Assembly (NCBI RefSeq): GCF_029227915.1
Contig: NC_079878.1
Coordinates: 7,438,001 to 7,502,000 of the forward strand
DNA: 64,000 nt
Source of the DNA: Hydractinia symbiolongicarpus
Lineage: Eukaryota > Cnidaria > Hydrozoa > Anthoathecata > Hydractiniidae
Direction: 5' to 3'
Shown here: positions 30,101 to 41,700 of the stretch, in pieces
How the letters are laid out: each line of letters begins with the position of its first letter
How positions within the stretch are numbered: the first letter of the stretch is position 1
Translations under genes and position numbers: made by a program
The notes under the pieces: generated by a model
Seen by the model: the letters and a program-made list of their open reading frames with translations, nothing else
What the model was told of the DNA's origin: nothing
Databases searched by the model: none

Positions 30101-31132
30101 TTTTTGTTTGATTCCTTTTTTATTTGACTTTTATGTGATATTGTTTTCCTCAGATGGCTTTTAAAAGCAGATATGGACATAATATGTACTTATATAACAA
30201 TACCTTAATGTTTAAAAAAATTATGTAAAGGCTTTGCACACGTTTCAGTTCAGTTCAATGTTTTCTTTAAAAAAAGCGAAATTAAAGAGTGCAAATGTAA
30301 ACAACAAATCCTGTAAATATATTTTATAGAAAAAAGAAACTGTGCTAATGATAATGCAACAAGTGTAGAGTTACTCCGGATCTGGCGTACCTACATTGAA
30401 CCATATGATGAAGGATGTTCTATGAGTAGAGGTTCAAGTCCTGAAAATGAAGTTGACAACAAGTAAGTTTTGGTATTGTTTTCGAATTTTTGATGCGAAT
30501 TTTTTTACAGGAATTAAATTAATCTTAATCTTAATTTCGTCCTTTTTACTTCTCAGGAGAATTAATAACACGTTCGTATTAAATTTTATAGGTTTCAGCC
30601 AATTAAAGGCAAATACTCTATCGAGAAATTCCTTGACGAAGTTCAGAACAAATTGTCATTTAACTCAAACGGACGTAGCAAAAGCGGTTTGAATGCAAGT
30701 ATGGATGAAGATTATGAGTTCTACAATTCTGATGACGACTCCGATGATGAAGACGATGAAATGAGTCAGAACATGAAGAGATTGGTTGACAAAGAGAGAG
30801 ATGACAGTTTGGCTGATAGTGGTTATTCTGAAGAAGGGTCGCTTAAGAGTAGCACAATGCTTGATCACTCATACTCCAAGTCTCTCAATAGTCTTGTACG
30901 ACCACATTCTAAACGGGAATCCAAAGGCGTCGCAGCTTTGTTACATTTAGCAAATGCTGCTACTAAAGAACTAGAAATTTTAAATAAAAAAGAATCACCA
31001 GATCACTCGTATGCTTTTCCACCAAAGGACAATGAGGGAGGCACGTTAGATCTTGAAAATATGTCTAAATATGCAGAAAACAATATTTTAAGTTCGTCAA
31101 ACACACCTAAGCTTGGACAAGTAAACGTATAA
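27143..31132 (+). CDS. FOXN2/3: Forkhead transcription factor, FOXN2/3 type
   Basis: Seven exons join in frame: 27143-28000 (exon from 27140), 29523-29653, 29734-29768, 29890-29919, 30033-30095, 30330-30462 and 30592-31132, giving 596 residues. The winged-helix DNA-binding domain spans about residues 221-310 across the first intron: [28 protein letters not shown], helix 3 [15 protein letters not shown], then wing residues [14 protein letters not shown]. Beyond it are FOXN3 landmarks: [15 protein letters not shown] (matching DIDAASAMMLLNTPPE), [13 protein letters not shown] and a late [10 protein letters not shown] helix, plus an acidic run [10 protein letters not shown]. The N-terminal 220 residues are Ser/Asn-rich and probably disordered. 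The ATG sits three bases after the acceptor, so a noncoding exon must lie upstream. FOXN2/3 proteins are nuclear repressors in development and cell-cycle control. Two exons of only 35 and 30 bp are less certain than the rest. Confidence 0.9.
28048..28140 (+). repeat. GTGGATAAATCCAC repeat family, single copy
   Basis: A perfect 20-bp palindrome CCTGTGGATAAATCCACAGG is followed by TCCGTCCTGCATTTATTTAT and a tail ending in GACAGACAGAC. The same arrangement recurs at 52974-53066 and in reverse in a three-unit cluster at 56906-57262. It lies in the first FOXN2/3 intron. Confidence 0.65.
28655..28680. repeat. (CA)n microsatellite
   Basis: CACACCTCC then an uninterrupted CACACACA run, inside the first FOXN2/3 intron. 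Confidence 0.8.
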
Positions 31133-32175
31133 CAGTTTTTGCCTTGCTTTTTATTTTTATTTTATTATATTCTTTATTTTATCCAGTTGATATTATGGCA
31201 GTTTTTTTATAAGGCACATTGCACACGACAGAGCATTTACAGGAGAACCTAAGGTTCTAGACACATCATGCAGTTGAATTTTCAAAAAAGTTTTGTCATT
31301 AACACCAGTAGCTAAACGTGAGCTCTTATATCGATCCCACATTTTTGGCCTTTAAAAATCTTTTGATTTGTTTTCGATTGTGCTGCATTGATGTTCTATA
31401 TTGACTGCAGGTAACTCGTACAGTATTTGCAGTATCACATTTTGCATTGCTGCCTTATTTTTTTATATATTAAGTATAATTTTTATTTAAAAGAAACGAA
31501 ATATAGAACAACATAAGTACGAATAGTTGACACAAGCTATTTTTTTTTTCGATGAATTTACAAATTTTATAAAATTATTATATAGTAAGCATTTAGAATT
31601 TTATTTTGACGTAAGAATTATCCTAAGAAATCCCAATTCAATTCACAGGATTTCAGGATGTTCTATCTCTGTAAAGGGGGGTTGATCAATATTTGATTTC
31701 GGCTGGGAGAAAACAAACAATTTATTAGGTGTCTATACAAACTTGGGAAAACAAGAAAAAAGTCTAGGAAAACTAATTTCTTCTGGTGGTCTGGAAATTT
31801 AGTCTATATTTGACTTCATAAAGTTGTATTAAAAGGAGAAATACTAATTTGAGATAAGTGCTATGAAGGTTAGACTTTTAAAGCAATCCAATCATTAATT
31901 TTATGTAAAAAAAATTGAAACTAATTCTAGTGGCTTCGTTTTCATTGTACTTTTCCACGTTTTGATGTACGCAAAGATGGGGTAAATTGATCAGGATAAG
32001 GTCAGAAATCAGCCTATTTTTAATCTTTTGCAACGAAATTGTGTTATAGTGAATGTGACCTTCAACTTGTTTCGCTATGTTGTTTTTCCTTCAAAAATCA
32101 AACATCTTTTAATGGACCATGTTGTGTTTGTACTTTGTCAATTTTTAGTGTGAACTGTCTTGTTTTTATTTTCAC

Positions 32176-32181
32176 AATAAA
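32176..32181 (+). terminator. Candidate poly(A) signal of FOXN2/3
   Basis: First AATAAA noticed on the plus strand downstream of the FOXN2/3 stop, about 1 kb after it, in the context CACAATAAAATAAATTTT. Confidence 0.3.
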
Positions 32182-35043
32182 ATAAATTTTTCCGTAATTT
32201 TAGTACGCATTGAAGAAATTTATATCTATGCATTAGTGAAACGAGAAACTTTTGTACTATCCGCTTTTTATCTGTGACAATTTACTTAAATACTAAAAGC
32301 GCAAAATATTCGGCAAAATATTTCGCGCGTAAAATTATTCTCTAAGTTTTGTGAGTCAGAAGAGAGAAACTAGTGATTAACGATTAACTTTATTAACGGT
32401 TAACTTTATTTTTTCGACTTATGTCTCGCGAAAAAACATTCTCGTGATTTTGTGATTTGAATTTTTAAATTTTGGAGTTTTCGCAAAGAGTGACAGAAAT
32501 CACTAAAATCGTTTTTCCTAAAGTAACTCGTTGATCCATTCTACGATAATTTTGTCATCCATCCTTGTTACGTCGATCTAAGGCTCGCCTTGTTTATGTT
32601 GCTTTCAACTAAAGGGAATAGTTTACTAAACAGACAAAAATTATTCGATCCTTATGTTATACCACATCAAAGACTCTTGTATTATTTTTGAAGTCTTGTA
32701 TTTCCTGTAGTGCGCACAATGTTGTACAGTAGCAAACTTATTGTCGTATTTATCTGTTATTAGCCATTTCTCAGGCACCCCACACCTCTTTTTATCAATG
32801 TTGAACTTTGTTTGTCGTACAATATTTAGAAGGAAACAGTAAAATGCAGTCGTATAAAAAGTAAGAATGGCCGACAAGAAAAACTGAAGTAGTCTTAGGG
32901 GAAATAATTTTCGCGTCCTAATGAATGACCCGTGCCCACCCTCCTCCCCCGTAAAAATTCAGACCTTCTAGTTTAACCTTCTACGTTATTTTGATCTACA
33001 GTTAGCGTCTTCACATATATATTTTTTATGTGAGGGGGTTGTTAGATTTTTTAAATTTATGCAAAATAGCTTAAAATAAGATTGTTTATTGGAGAGTGAA
33101 TTGCATAACCTTTAAGCACATGTTCTCGACCGCACATTTCGTTGCAGACTATACCATAATTACAGTTACTGAATTTCTATTGTTTGTAGATCAATCCTGA
33201 ATTGTTTAATTAAAGTACACGAGTAGTTTACATCCCATGAGAAAAACAATGGCGAAATATAAACTACTCGAATAATTACAAAATGTAAGACACAAATTAT
33301 AAAGTATATTATAAGTCAGTGCAACCACATGATCCAATTACACAAAAAACTATTGGATATCTGAGTGGACCCTTAAAGAAAAGAGATATTGCTGCACGCG
33401 ATTTGTTAATTTGGAAATTGGGGGTGCGGAGGGGGCTCCTTCCCACCAACTGTGGCTCTTGGTGTACTTGATGTTATTTTTAAAGGGGTTACAAAACGGC
33501 TCAAGTAAAATCCCTGCCACTTTTCAGTCGTTGTTAGTGATTTGGGTGTTAAATATGATATCCAAGATGATAGTAAGATGTTGATTTTGTCAACATTACT
33601 TATAAACTTTTCTCCGCCATAAGCTTGACTACAGTGTAAGTCACTAAAGTAAAAAAAAACCAGCTCATTTTGTAGCCCTTTTTAATTCAACTGTTTGTTT
33701 ATGATTTAGAAGTCATTTTCTCAAACCACCACATTGTTTAATGTAAAAGTGTCATCATTATGCAGTCGTGACGTCACTTTTGTTTTGTTGTTGCTATGTG
33801 TTACTGATTGCGTTTATTTGTCGAGTCCAGTGTTCTTCTACCTATGTTTGTCCCGTTTTGTGAATTATGTTTTATGGTTGTGGTGACGTGGCCGATAAGT
33901 AGATGTTTTTCTCAGAATACATAATTATTTTTCGTTTAACATTGGAATACTGACTTAAAATTTAATAAATAAAAAAATGACTTAATCATTTGAAGCAACG
34001 TGAATGTAATGAGGAACTAGCTGAACCTTGATTTCGAGAAATTATACAACATCAGCTTTTATTAAAATGACAATATCTAGATTACTTAAGTTGAATTGTA
34101 CTAAACTTTTCAATGAATAAACTGTGGTAACTTTCCTTGTCCCAACCAATTGAGGAACATTGAGTCATTCTTTATGGAGCAAACAGAAACTAGATAAACA
34201 TTGTTGGAGTTGTTATTGAGTAAACAATAGCTTCCTTAAGGTAACCTCCTGTGAAAATTTCTCAATAAAAAACTGTGTTGACTTTCTTGTCTCGATCATT
34301 TGAAGAATATATAAATGTCTGTAGATGTTTCGGGTACTAGTTTCGGGTACTAATTTGCGTGTATTATTTTCCGCAAAGGATCATTAAAGGTGAATGTGAA
34401 TGTTTCATGAAGAAATGATTTTTTTGTGAAAAACATTTGATGATATTTTTACATCATTCGCGAAATTTTAATACCTACTACCCGCGAAATTTTCACGAAA
34501 CAGGCAGAACAGAAAATTAACGCACGGTAGAATATAACTTCATCAACAAAGAACTTAGTAATGGATTTAAAATTGCCATTTTGAGCCACAACAAACCATT
34601 AATCCTAGTCATGCTGAGTCAGCAGAAATGACTAACTTACATCGTCATAACCTCAAATACAACTCTTTGCATCGAAAGCAAACTAGTTCACCCTCATATG
34701 GACGTTAAAGCAAGAATAAGTATCTCTTTATACGAAACACTTCTAAAATATTCTTTTTTAATAAACTGTTCGCGCAAACGATATAAATCTTATTACAATA
34801 TATAACTTAACTGTTCATAAATACGTTATAATAACAAAAGAAATTCTATTTGACTGCATAGTGTGTTCGACCAACTTTCTCAAAATAAAACTAAAAAAAA
34901 ATATTATTTTATAAAATCGGAACACTTTCCGAAACCTAAAAAAGTTACACGATTTTTTTCGAACTTTCAAATGTTCGAATTTAGTAGCTTTGACATTTAG
35001 CTAATGTGCTTTATCTAGATAACTATGTACTATAACGCAGTGT

Positions 35044-35128
35044 CACACCATAATGCGAATGCCACGCGATAATGCGATTGTTATACAAAAACGCGATTGT
35101 CACACAATAATGCGATTTTCACGCGAGG
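35044..35128. repeat. 19-bp tandem repeat, about 4.5 units
   Basis: Units start at 35044, 35063, 35082 and 35101 with a partial unit from 35120. Consensus CACACAATAATGCGATTGT; unit two begins CACGCG instead. Confidence 0.7.
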
Positions 35129-35578
35129 TGTGACCAATCAAAACCAAATTTTTATAACTACTAAGATTTTTTCACAAGATGCAAAAAAAAGATAGAAGAA
35201 AATTTTTCGTTCAAAAACTGAATTTGTCCTCGATAATGTCCGCTCATTAAATTCACTCATTTATTAAAAAACTATGCGAAAAGTAAGACAATACCAAAAA
35301 ATTCATTTAAAAATATAACAGCGTAAAATTATGACGCCAAAACTACTAAAGTTGTGCATATATAATATACAAAAAAATCTACAGAAAACTATAGAAGAAA
35401 CAGATGAATAAAAATAGCATGTGTGCATTTTTTTGACGCAAAGTTGAGTTTTTTGCAATGTGAAAGAGCCAACAAAAGTCAAACCAGTTTGCCACAGCGA
35501 TCAAAATATCAAAAACTTTTTGTTGGAGATTGTAGAGAAATTGTCGACCCCTTATGAAACCTGTTTAAGGACATTGTT

Positions 35579-35584
35579 TTTATT
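35579..35584 (-). terminator. Candidate poly(A) signal of the collagen gene
   Basis: AATAAA on the minus strand about 194 bp past the collagen stop codon. A second lies at 35265-35260. Confidence 0.4.
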
Positions 35585-35777
35585 ACTTAAAGAACTTCAT
35601 TCTGACATAAGGCTTTTCACGCTAAATCTTTCAACAGCTTGTATTTTCTTTACTTTTTTAGTGAGTGTTTCGTTTGGCCCAAAATAAATCTTTTGGTCAA
35701 GCAAAAGTAATCACTACTTTGAACAAGACGGCACTGTTTCCTTTGTCTTGATTTTTACCCTTTCAGACGTACTGTTA

Positions 35778-38700
35778 TCATCTAAGTGATGTCTGGATGC
35801 ACAAGACAATTAATTTCCGATGACATCGTGTGAGTTCTTCATTCAACGCGGGTGTATATGAAAGAAGAGAGGAGGCAGTAGCTTTCTTGGATTTCACATT
35901 TGATTTCCAATTGCTGCAACTTTTCTTATTGAAATGATGCTCACCATGCGCATGAGAACCATGCCAGATCTTTTTGATTGGCCTAAAATTGGGATAACTC
36001 AAAATTAAAAAGGTAAAAGAAGTATTCGAATTAATGTTCAAAAACCATTTATTCTCCGCGCTGGTAGAAACAATTAGAAGAATGGAAAATTCCCTTTTAA
36101 TAAATTAATTTCAAATGTAAACAAGCCCATGCTCTCCCCTTCATTAAACCAAAAACTCTTTCTCATGAGTCAAAACAAAGTCGCCGGAAACTTACCAATT
36201 CTCGTCATGTCGAACATCTCTATTGTTGAAGGAATAAATCGGAATTTTAGGATTGAAAGCTGCAAACATAGTTGCGTTGTATATAGACTCGTAAGAATCA
36301 AATATTTTCTCACCCTGAAATAATTAATGAAATATATATACGCAGGAAAAGAATAATAAGTTTGAAATTACACGAAAGCTAAAAGCTTAGTGTATTATTA
36401 ATTTTACTTTAGTTGGAATTCTGTATTGTATCGCATATAACTTACCCTAAAATTAGCAACAGGCAATCTAGCAGTATCCTGATCAACCAAATCTCTGATG
36501 TTTTGGTAACTGTTCGATAAAAAGGCTCGAAATGTTCTCCCTGGCAAATTAACGACTTCTGCTTGTTTGTGGCAAAGATAATCAGCGCCCACTACGCCGC
36601 CCATTTGGCCAGATTGTGGTGCATTCAACGCCATTAACAGGAGCTAAAATATTTAAGGTTTTTATTTAGTTTCGCATATTTTGCTAATTAACTACGTAAA
36701 AATGATACCAAAAACTTACATATGGTCTTGGAATCAACACACCGGCAGAGGGAACTTTTAAATGTGTGTTCATCAACCGACGATCCTAAAGAATAAATTT
36801 ATTATGAGCAAAACAAGTCCTAAAAGAAGATGGTAAAAATTGTATTGTTATCCTGAGCTTCAAGTGGATGACATTTGTGGAAAACTTAGCTATTATACCA
36901 GAGCCCAGGTGTTTTTTCAAACTTTTCAGCAATACCAAAAAATAGAGTAATAGCAGTGACGTCGTACCATTAGTCCAGGTGTTGGTATCTGCTTTTTCCT
37001 GCGTTGATCAAAATATGTAGGACCGGATAATGAATTCGCAGATGTTGACGCGGAGGCACCCGTCTATTGTGGAACGAGAAAACAAAATATCACGTGGTAC
37101 GCGACAAACACAATATAGAACAGCAATACAAAAAGTACGGTTTATACCAGAGTTGAAATACAAAGCTAATTAAATTTCTCTTACCATTATTTTTAGCCAT
37201 CCAAACAACGAGCGTACGTATAACTCATTCGTAGAAGAGATGAGAACAAACGACCCAGGTGAAAACATATCAAACATAAGTCGCATATCACGTGTGGTCA
37301 GCAGGATATGAGCCTAAAACACATAGTAAAGGGATATATGCCAATGAAAAAAGAATTTAATGTCGAGTTTTAAGGGGCTTATGGGAGTGACAGGTACTTT
37401 AAACAGCGTCTTATATTTATATCAGTTATATGACAACGACTTCAATGCAACACTACAGCGTAGGAACTCCTTCCTGCCACATTATTATAATACAAGCAAC
37501 CATCAATCTCACCTTTAAACTTTCCTTACTAGCCTCGGCAGTATCCCCTTTTGCACCCTTTTCACCCTTGGCTCCATTGAAACCACGTGGACCTTGGTCA
37601 CCACTGTAACCCTGAATTCCATCTTGACCAGGCTTTCCTGTAGCTCCTTTTTCACCTTTTTCTCCGGTGATACCTGTAACACATATCAAAGATAATTAGG
37701 ATTATGATTTAGATTCAGAGTTTATGTGAGAGTATTAAACTAGCGTTTATGTCAGGTCATTCCATTTATCATTTGAAATTATATTACATCGATGAAAAAA
37801 ATTTCTAAATTTCAATCTACTTTTCAATTTAAGGTAAATAATTAAAGATAAAGTGTCCGTACTTATCCCAGGTTCTCCTTTCGATCCATCTTTTCCGGGA
37901 GGCCCTATTGGACCTGTTTCCCCCTTCATGCCAGCAGGACCTGCTCCACCTTTTTCACCGATAGGACCGGGTTTTCCATCCTTACCTGGTCTTCCATGTC
38001 GGACTTCAACCTATGCAGAAAAAGATTTACTACAAAACTATCATGGGTACGTTAGTGTATATTTTTTTGTTCACAAATCTTTCCACTGTCCCTACCTTTT
38101 CCAGTCTTGCATGTATTGGTATAGCAGTAGGTAGGCCGGGTGGTCCTCTCTCACCTTTTGGTCCGATTACTGAATCTCCTTTTTCTCCCTAGAAATACGC
38201 CATATTTAGAGTTATATAGTTTAAAAAGTCCGCAAACGAACTTTATCATTCTGCACATAACACTTGCATACCTTCGCACCAGCTGGTCCTGTCTCGCCAT
38301 CTACTCCTGGACCTCCGTTATCTCCCTGCAGAAAAGAAATAAGTTTTTTTTAACCTTCAAAAATGATCAATGTACTTCTCCATTTTTTAACGTCACGCGA
38401 AACTTTATATTTACCACACAAAATTTGTAAAATAGAGCACTTACTCTTTGTCCCTTTTCTCCATCCTTTCCAGGTCCGCCATCTTTACCATCAATACCTG
38501 CTTCACCCTGAAAGAGAAAAAGAAATATAAGATGTCCGGAAAAGCTGATTACCAATCTCGACCCCAGAGCTCTAAGATATAAACCTCGAACGTTTCGAGG
38601 TTTTAATCTCAAAGAGCTTTGGGAAAGATAATGGCTGAATACGTGTTATAAAATTGCTGTTTATGCAACCTGATCAATGGGCAGGATTTAGAAACAGGTT

Positions 38701-41700
38701 TCACCGTACTCTTTACTGTATTGATATTATTGACTGACTTTGCCGCCGCTGTACAGTTTAGACTCAGTCAAAGAATCTTTTACGTAGGGCAAGTAACGAC
38801 GAAAGGTGCACGCTATGGGCTCGAAATAAGGTGACCGAAAATGTTTTCATTAAACTGACATATATATAAAGTAGAAAAATGTCTTTTCTTTCATATATAC
38901 CTTCAGTCCCCGCTCTCCTTGTGGTCCAACAGGACCTGGTAAGCCAACACCAGCGCCTGGGACGCCATCTTTTCCGTCGTATCCACGCTCGCCTTTTTCA
39001 CCCGATTCACCTTTTAATCCACGATCACCTTTTAAGCCGTTTAACCCAGGACGCCCATTCTCACCAGATTGTCCACTTGGTCCCATTGGTCCAGTATCGC
39101 CTTTACGACCCTTCAAACCCTAAATGAGATGTGGTTATTGTTAATACCGAGCTGTGCTAATACTTGTTAAATACATAACATAAAAAACAATAATTAAAAC
39201 TCGTTGCACTTACAGTGACTCCGGGTAATCCAATTCTGCCTCGCTCTCCCTGCAAAGAAAGACAAAATTAAATCATCCCATTTCGCCAAATTTTTTACTT
39301 TGTTTATTTGCGAGGTTTTACACCGCAATTTTCAGCCTGGCCTGACTTTTTACTACGGCTAAAAGTTTTAGCTGTGAAGCCCCTCTTACTTCAAATGTCA
39401 TGACTTACCTTGACCGAATCTCCTTTTTCACCTTTGCTACCTTTCATAAAACCATTCTAAATAGTATATGATTCCGACGTACATTTAAATGTTACACATT
39501 TCATTTTTCAAACTTTTTTTACAATACTTATGAGAAAAAACCCTCATCACGTGATTGCATAGTCTGTTTTTATGCAGGGTAACTAGAAAATGATTTTAGG
39601 CAGAGTGAACGTCAAAAAGGTATACCTTGCGTTCTTCTAATATCTAAAAAAAAAAGAAAATATATAGTTATTATTTGATACAAAGATCATTATAGTATAA
39701 ATCTTACACTATACGAACGTCATATCACATCCCACAAACATCATATTACATAGATACTTCCCAATACTACTATACGTAACAAAATCTTTATACCCACCTC
39801 GATAATAACACTTCTAATTGTCATCTTGTCAGCTTCCTCAGCATTTAATTGGTTCTTGAGCTGCAAGAAAGGATTAGGTGTTTAGCTGATGTTCTTACCA
39901 CTGTTTTTTTGCTTCTTGCTAAATGGGATAATTTGGTCCGCTACGGAAACTAAAGAGGTTGGAAGCCATTGGCGTGGTAGCGTATGCAACCGAAATAAAA
40001 AAGCATGGTCGAAAAACGTCATGCAAGGTAGCCACGGCTGGGAAAAAAACTGAAACTAGTACTTTTTCTGAAAAATCTCAACGAATTTTAAAAAAGGGAT
40101 AGGCATCGAAGTGTTGCGTCATAAGGTATTTCGAGTCATTCGTGTTGGGGTTAGAAGGAGTAAATTTAAAAAAAACCTACCCTTTGAGAAACCTGTTGCG
40201 TGAGTTCATCTATTGTTAACTCTCCTCCACTGACCGGTTTTTCGGTTGAAATGACTTTAGGCTACAAAAAAAATCAAAGATTTTAGAAACTTCTCAACGA
40301 TGACTCTTGCGTTAAGACGTACAAACAATCTACACAAAAATAATGTATTTTTAAAATAAGTTTGATTGAAAAACGAGAGCTTTTCTGAATATCGAATGAT
40401 TATTTTGTTGCTTTGTGTGTAAGGGCTTCCTACTTTTACCATTGACATAAAAAACTTTCGGAAAGCAACAGTACAATCCATCTCTCTTTGAACATCATAG
40501 TAAGCAGGTTATTTTCAAAACTTACCATAAACGACACAGCTATTACAAAAATGGTAAGCTTATAAAACGTATCCCAGAAAAACATCATACTTTCTATTTC
40601 CTTCATGAAATGTTTAGCCAAATCTCGATTTTAATTGAAATGAGAATTTATCTTGTGAACTTAAAGAAGATTTTCTGATCATGACTTCAAGCCTTATCAA
40701 GATTTCCTGATGTTATTTCAGTTTTGTTGACACAAGCAAATGTGTGAAATGGGTTCGCAGTGTGGCGAGATATCATTTTGTTATGATAAAAAAAATGGAA
40801 ACAGAGGCATATCTTTCGGATCCTTATATGTCTATTGTAAATGGAATGTGGAAATATTGGAGCGGTATTTCCCTGCAAAGTGGTTTTTTACAAAAATCGT
40901 TATTTTCTGCGATCTCATCAAATTATATGATTTTAATTGGCTGTTTACTTGAAATCTTTGTTTTGATTGGATAGTAACGGCTGGAACAAATAAACTGAAG
41001 TTAATCCAATGTTTGAAGTTTAGTTATCGCAGATCATAACACACCTGGATGCGGATGTCCATCTCAAAAAAAAAAAGAAAGCTCTTTCATAACAATTCGG
41101 TCTCTATGAAAGATTTATGTACTGGTTTCCGAAGTTTTTACTAGAGGAACCCATGTATAAATAACGGGGACTTGTGAAAAAATACTACATACTATAGGAA
41201 GTAGTTTTAAGAGACATGCAGGAGGGTCGGCAATCTCGTCCACAGAGCTTCTTTTTTTACTTTCCAATATACTATCTGGCGCGCTAGCTAATAGCAGAAA
41301 GCGAAATGCTAATTGTTCTTTTTTCTCGAGAAGGTTTTATACTTGATCTACCAAAAATTATGAAAAAGGAAATTGAAGTTTTGAAGTGGAAATCTAGCTT
41401 CTTCTTTTTTACTAAGTGGTTAAGGAAAAAAGGATAGAAAAGTTTATCAAACTTTTTAAAGAAATTTGATTGTATCCTACAACAGAATTATTTGTAGTAT
41501 TGGAAATCTGGTCTGGTAAAAACCAAGGCGACAAGGAAATCATATATGTTCTTCTGATTAGTTGATTCGAGAGTACAAATAAAACAATAAGAGAAAAGGA
41601 CTAGGCATATAAAATCTAGCACATGATTCACGAGAAACACATCTAAATGAGTGAACACTAGAAACAAAGAAGATAAAAAGCAGAGCTACATAATATCGAA

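Larger units (their letters stand above)
31133..35777. other. Convergent intergenic region between FOXN2/3 and the collagen gene
   Basis: This contains the 3' ends of two converging genes. No coding exon is supported. Candidate poly(A) signals lie at 32176 (plus) and 35579 (minus). A 19-bp tandem array is at 35044-35128. Short frames at 32641-32877 (-) and 35460-35687 (+) show no recognisable family. Confidence 0.45.

Noticed and set aside
37853-39127. Plus-strand Pro/Leu-rich open frames opposite the collagen helix
   Set aside because: They are complements of Gly-X-Y codons on the minus strand, with the exon boundaries belonging to the collagen gene.
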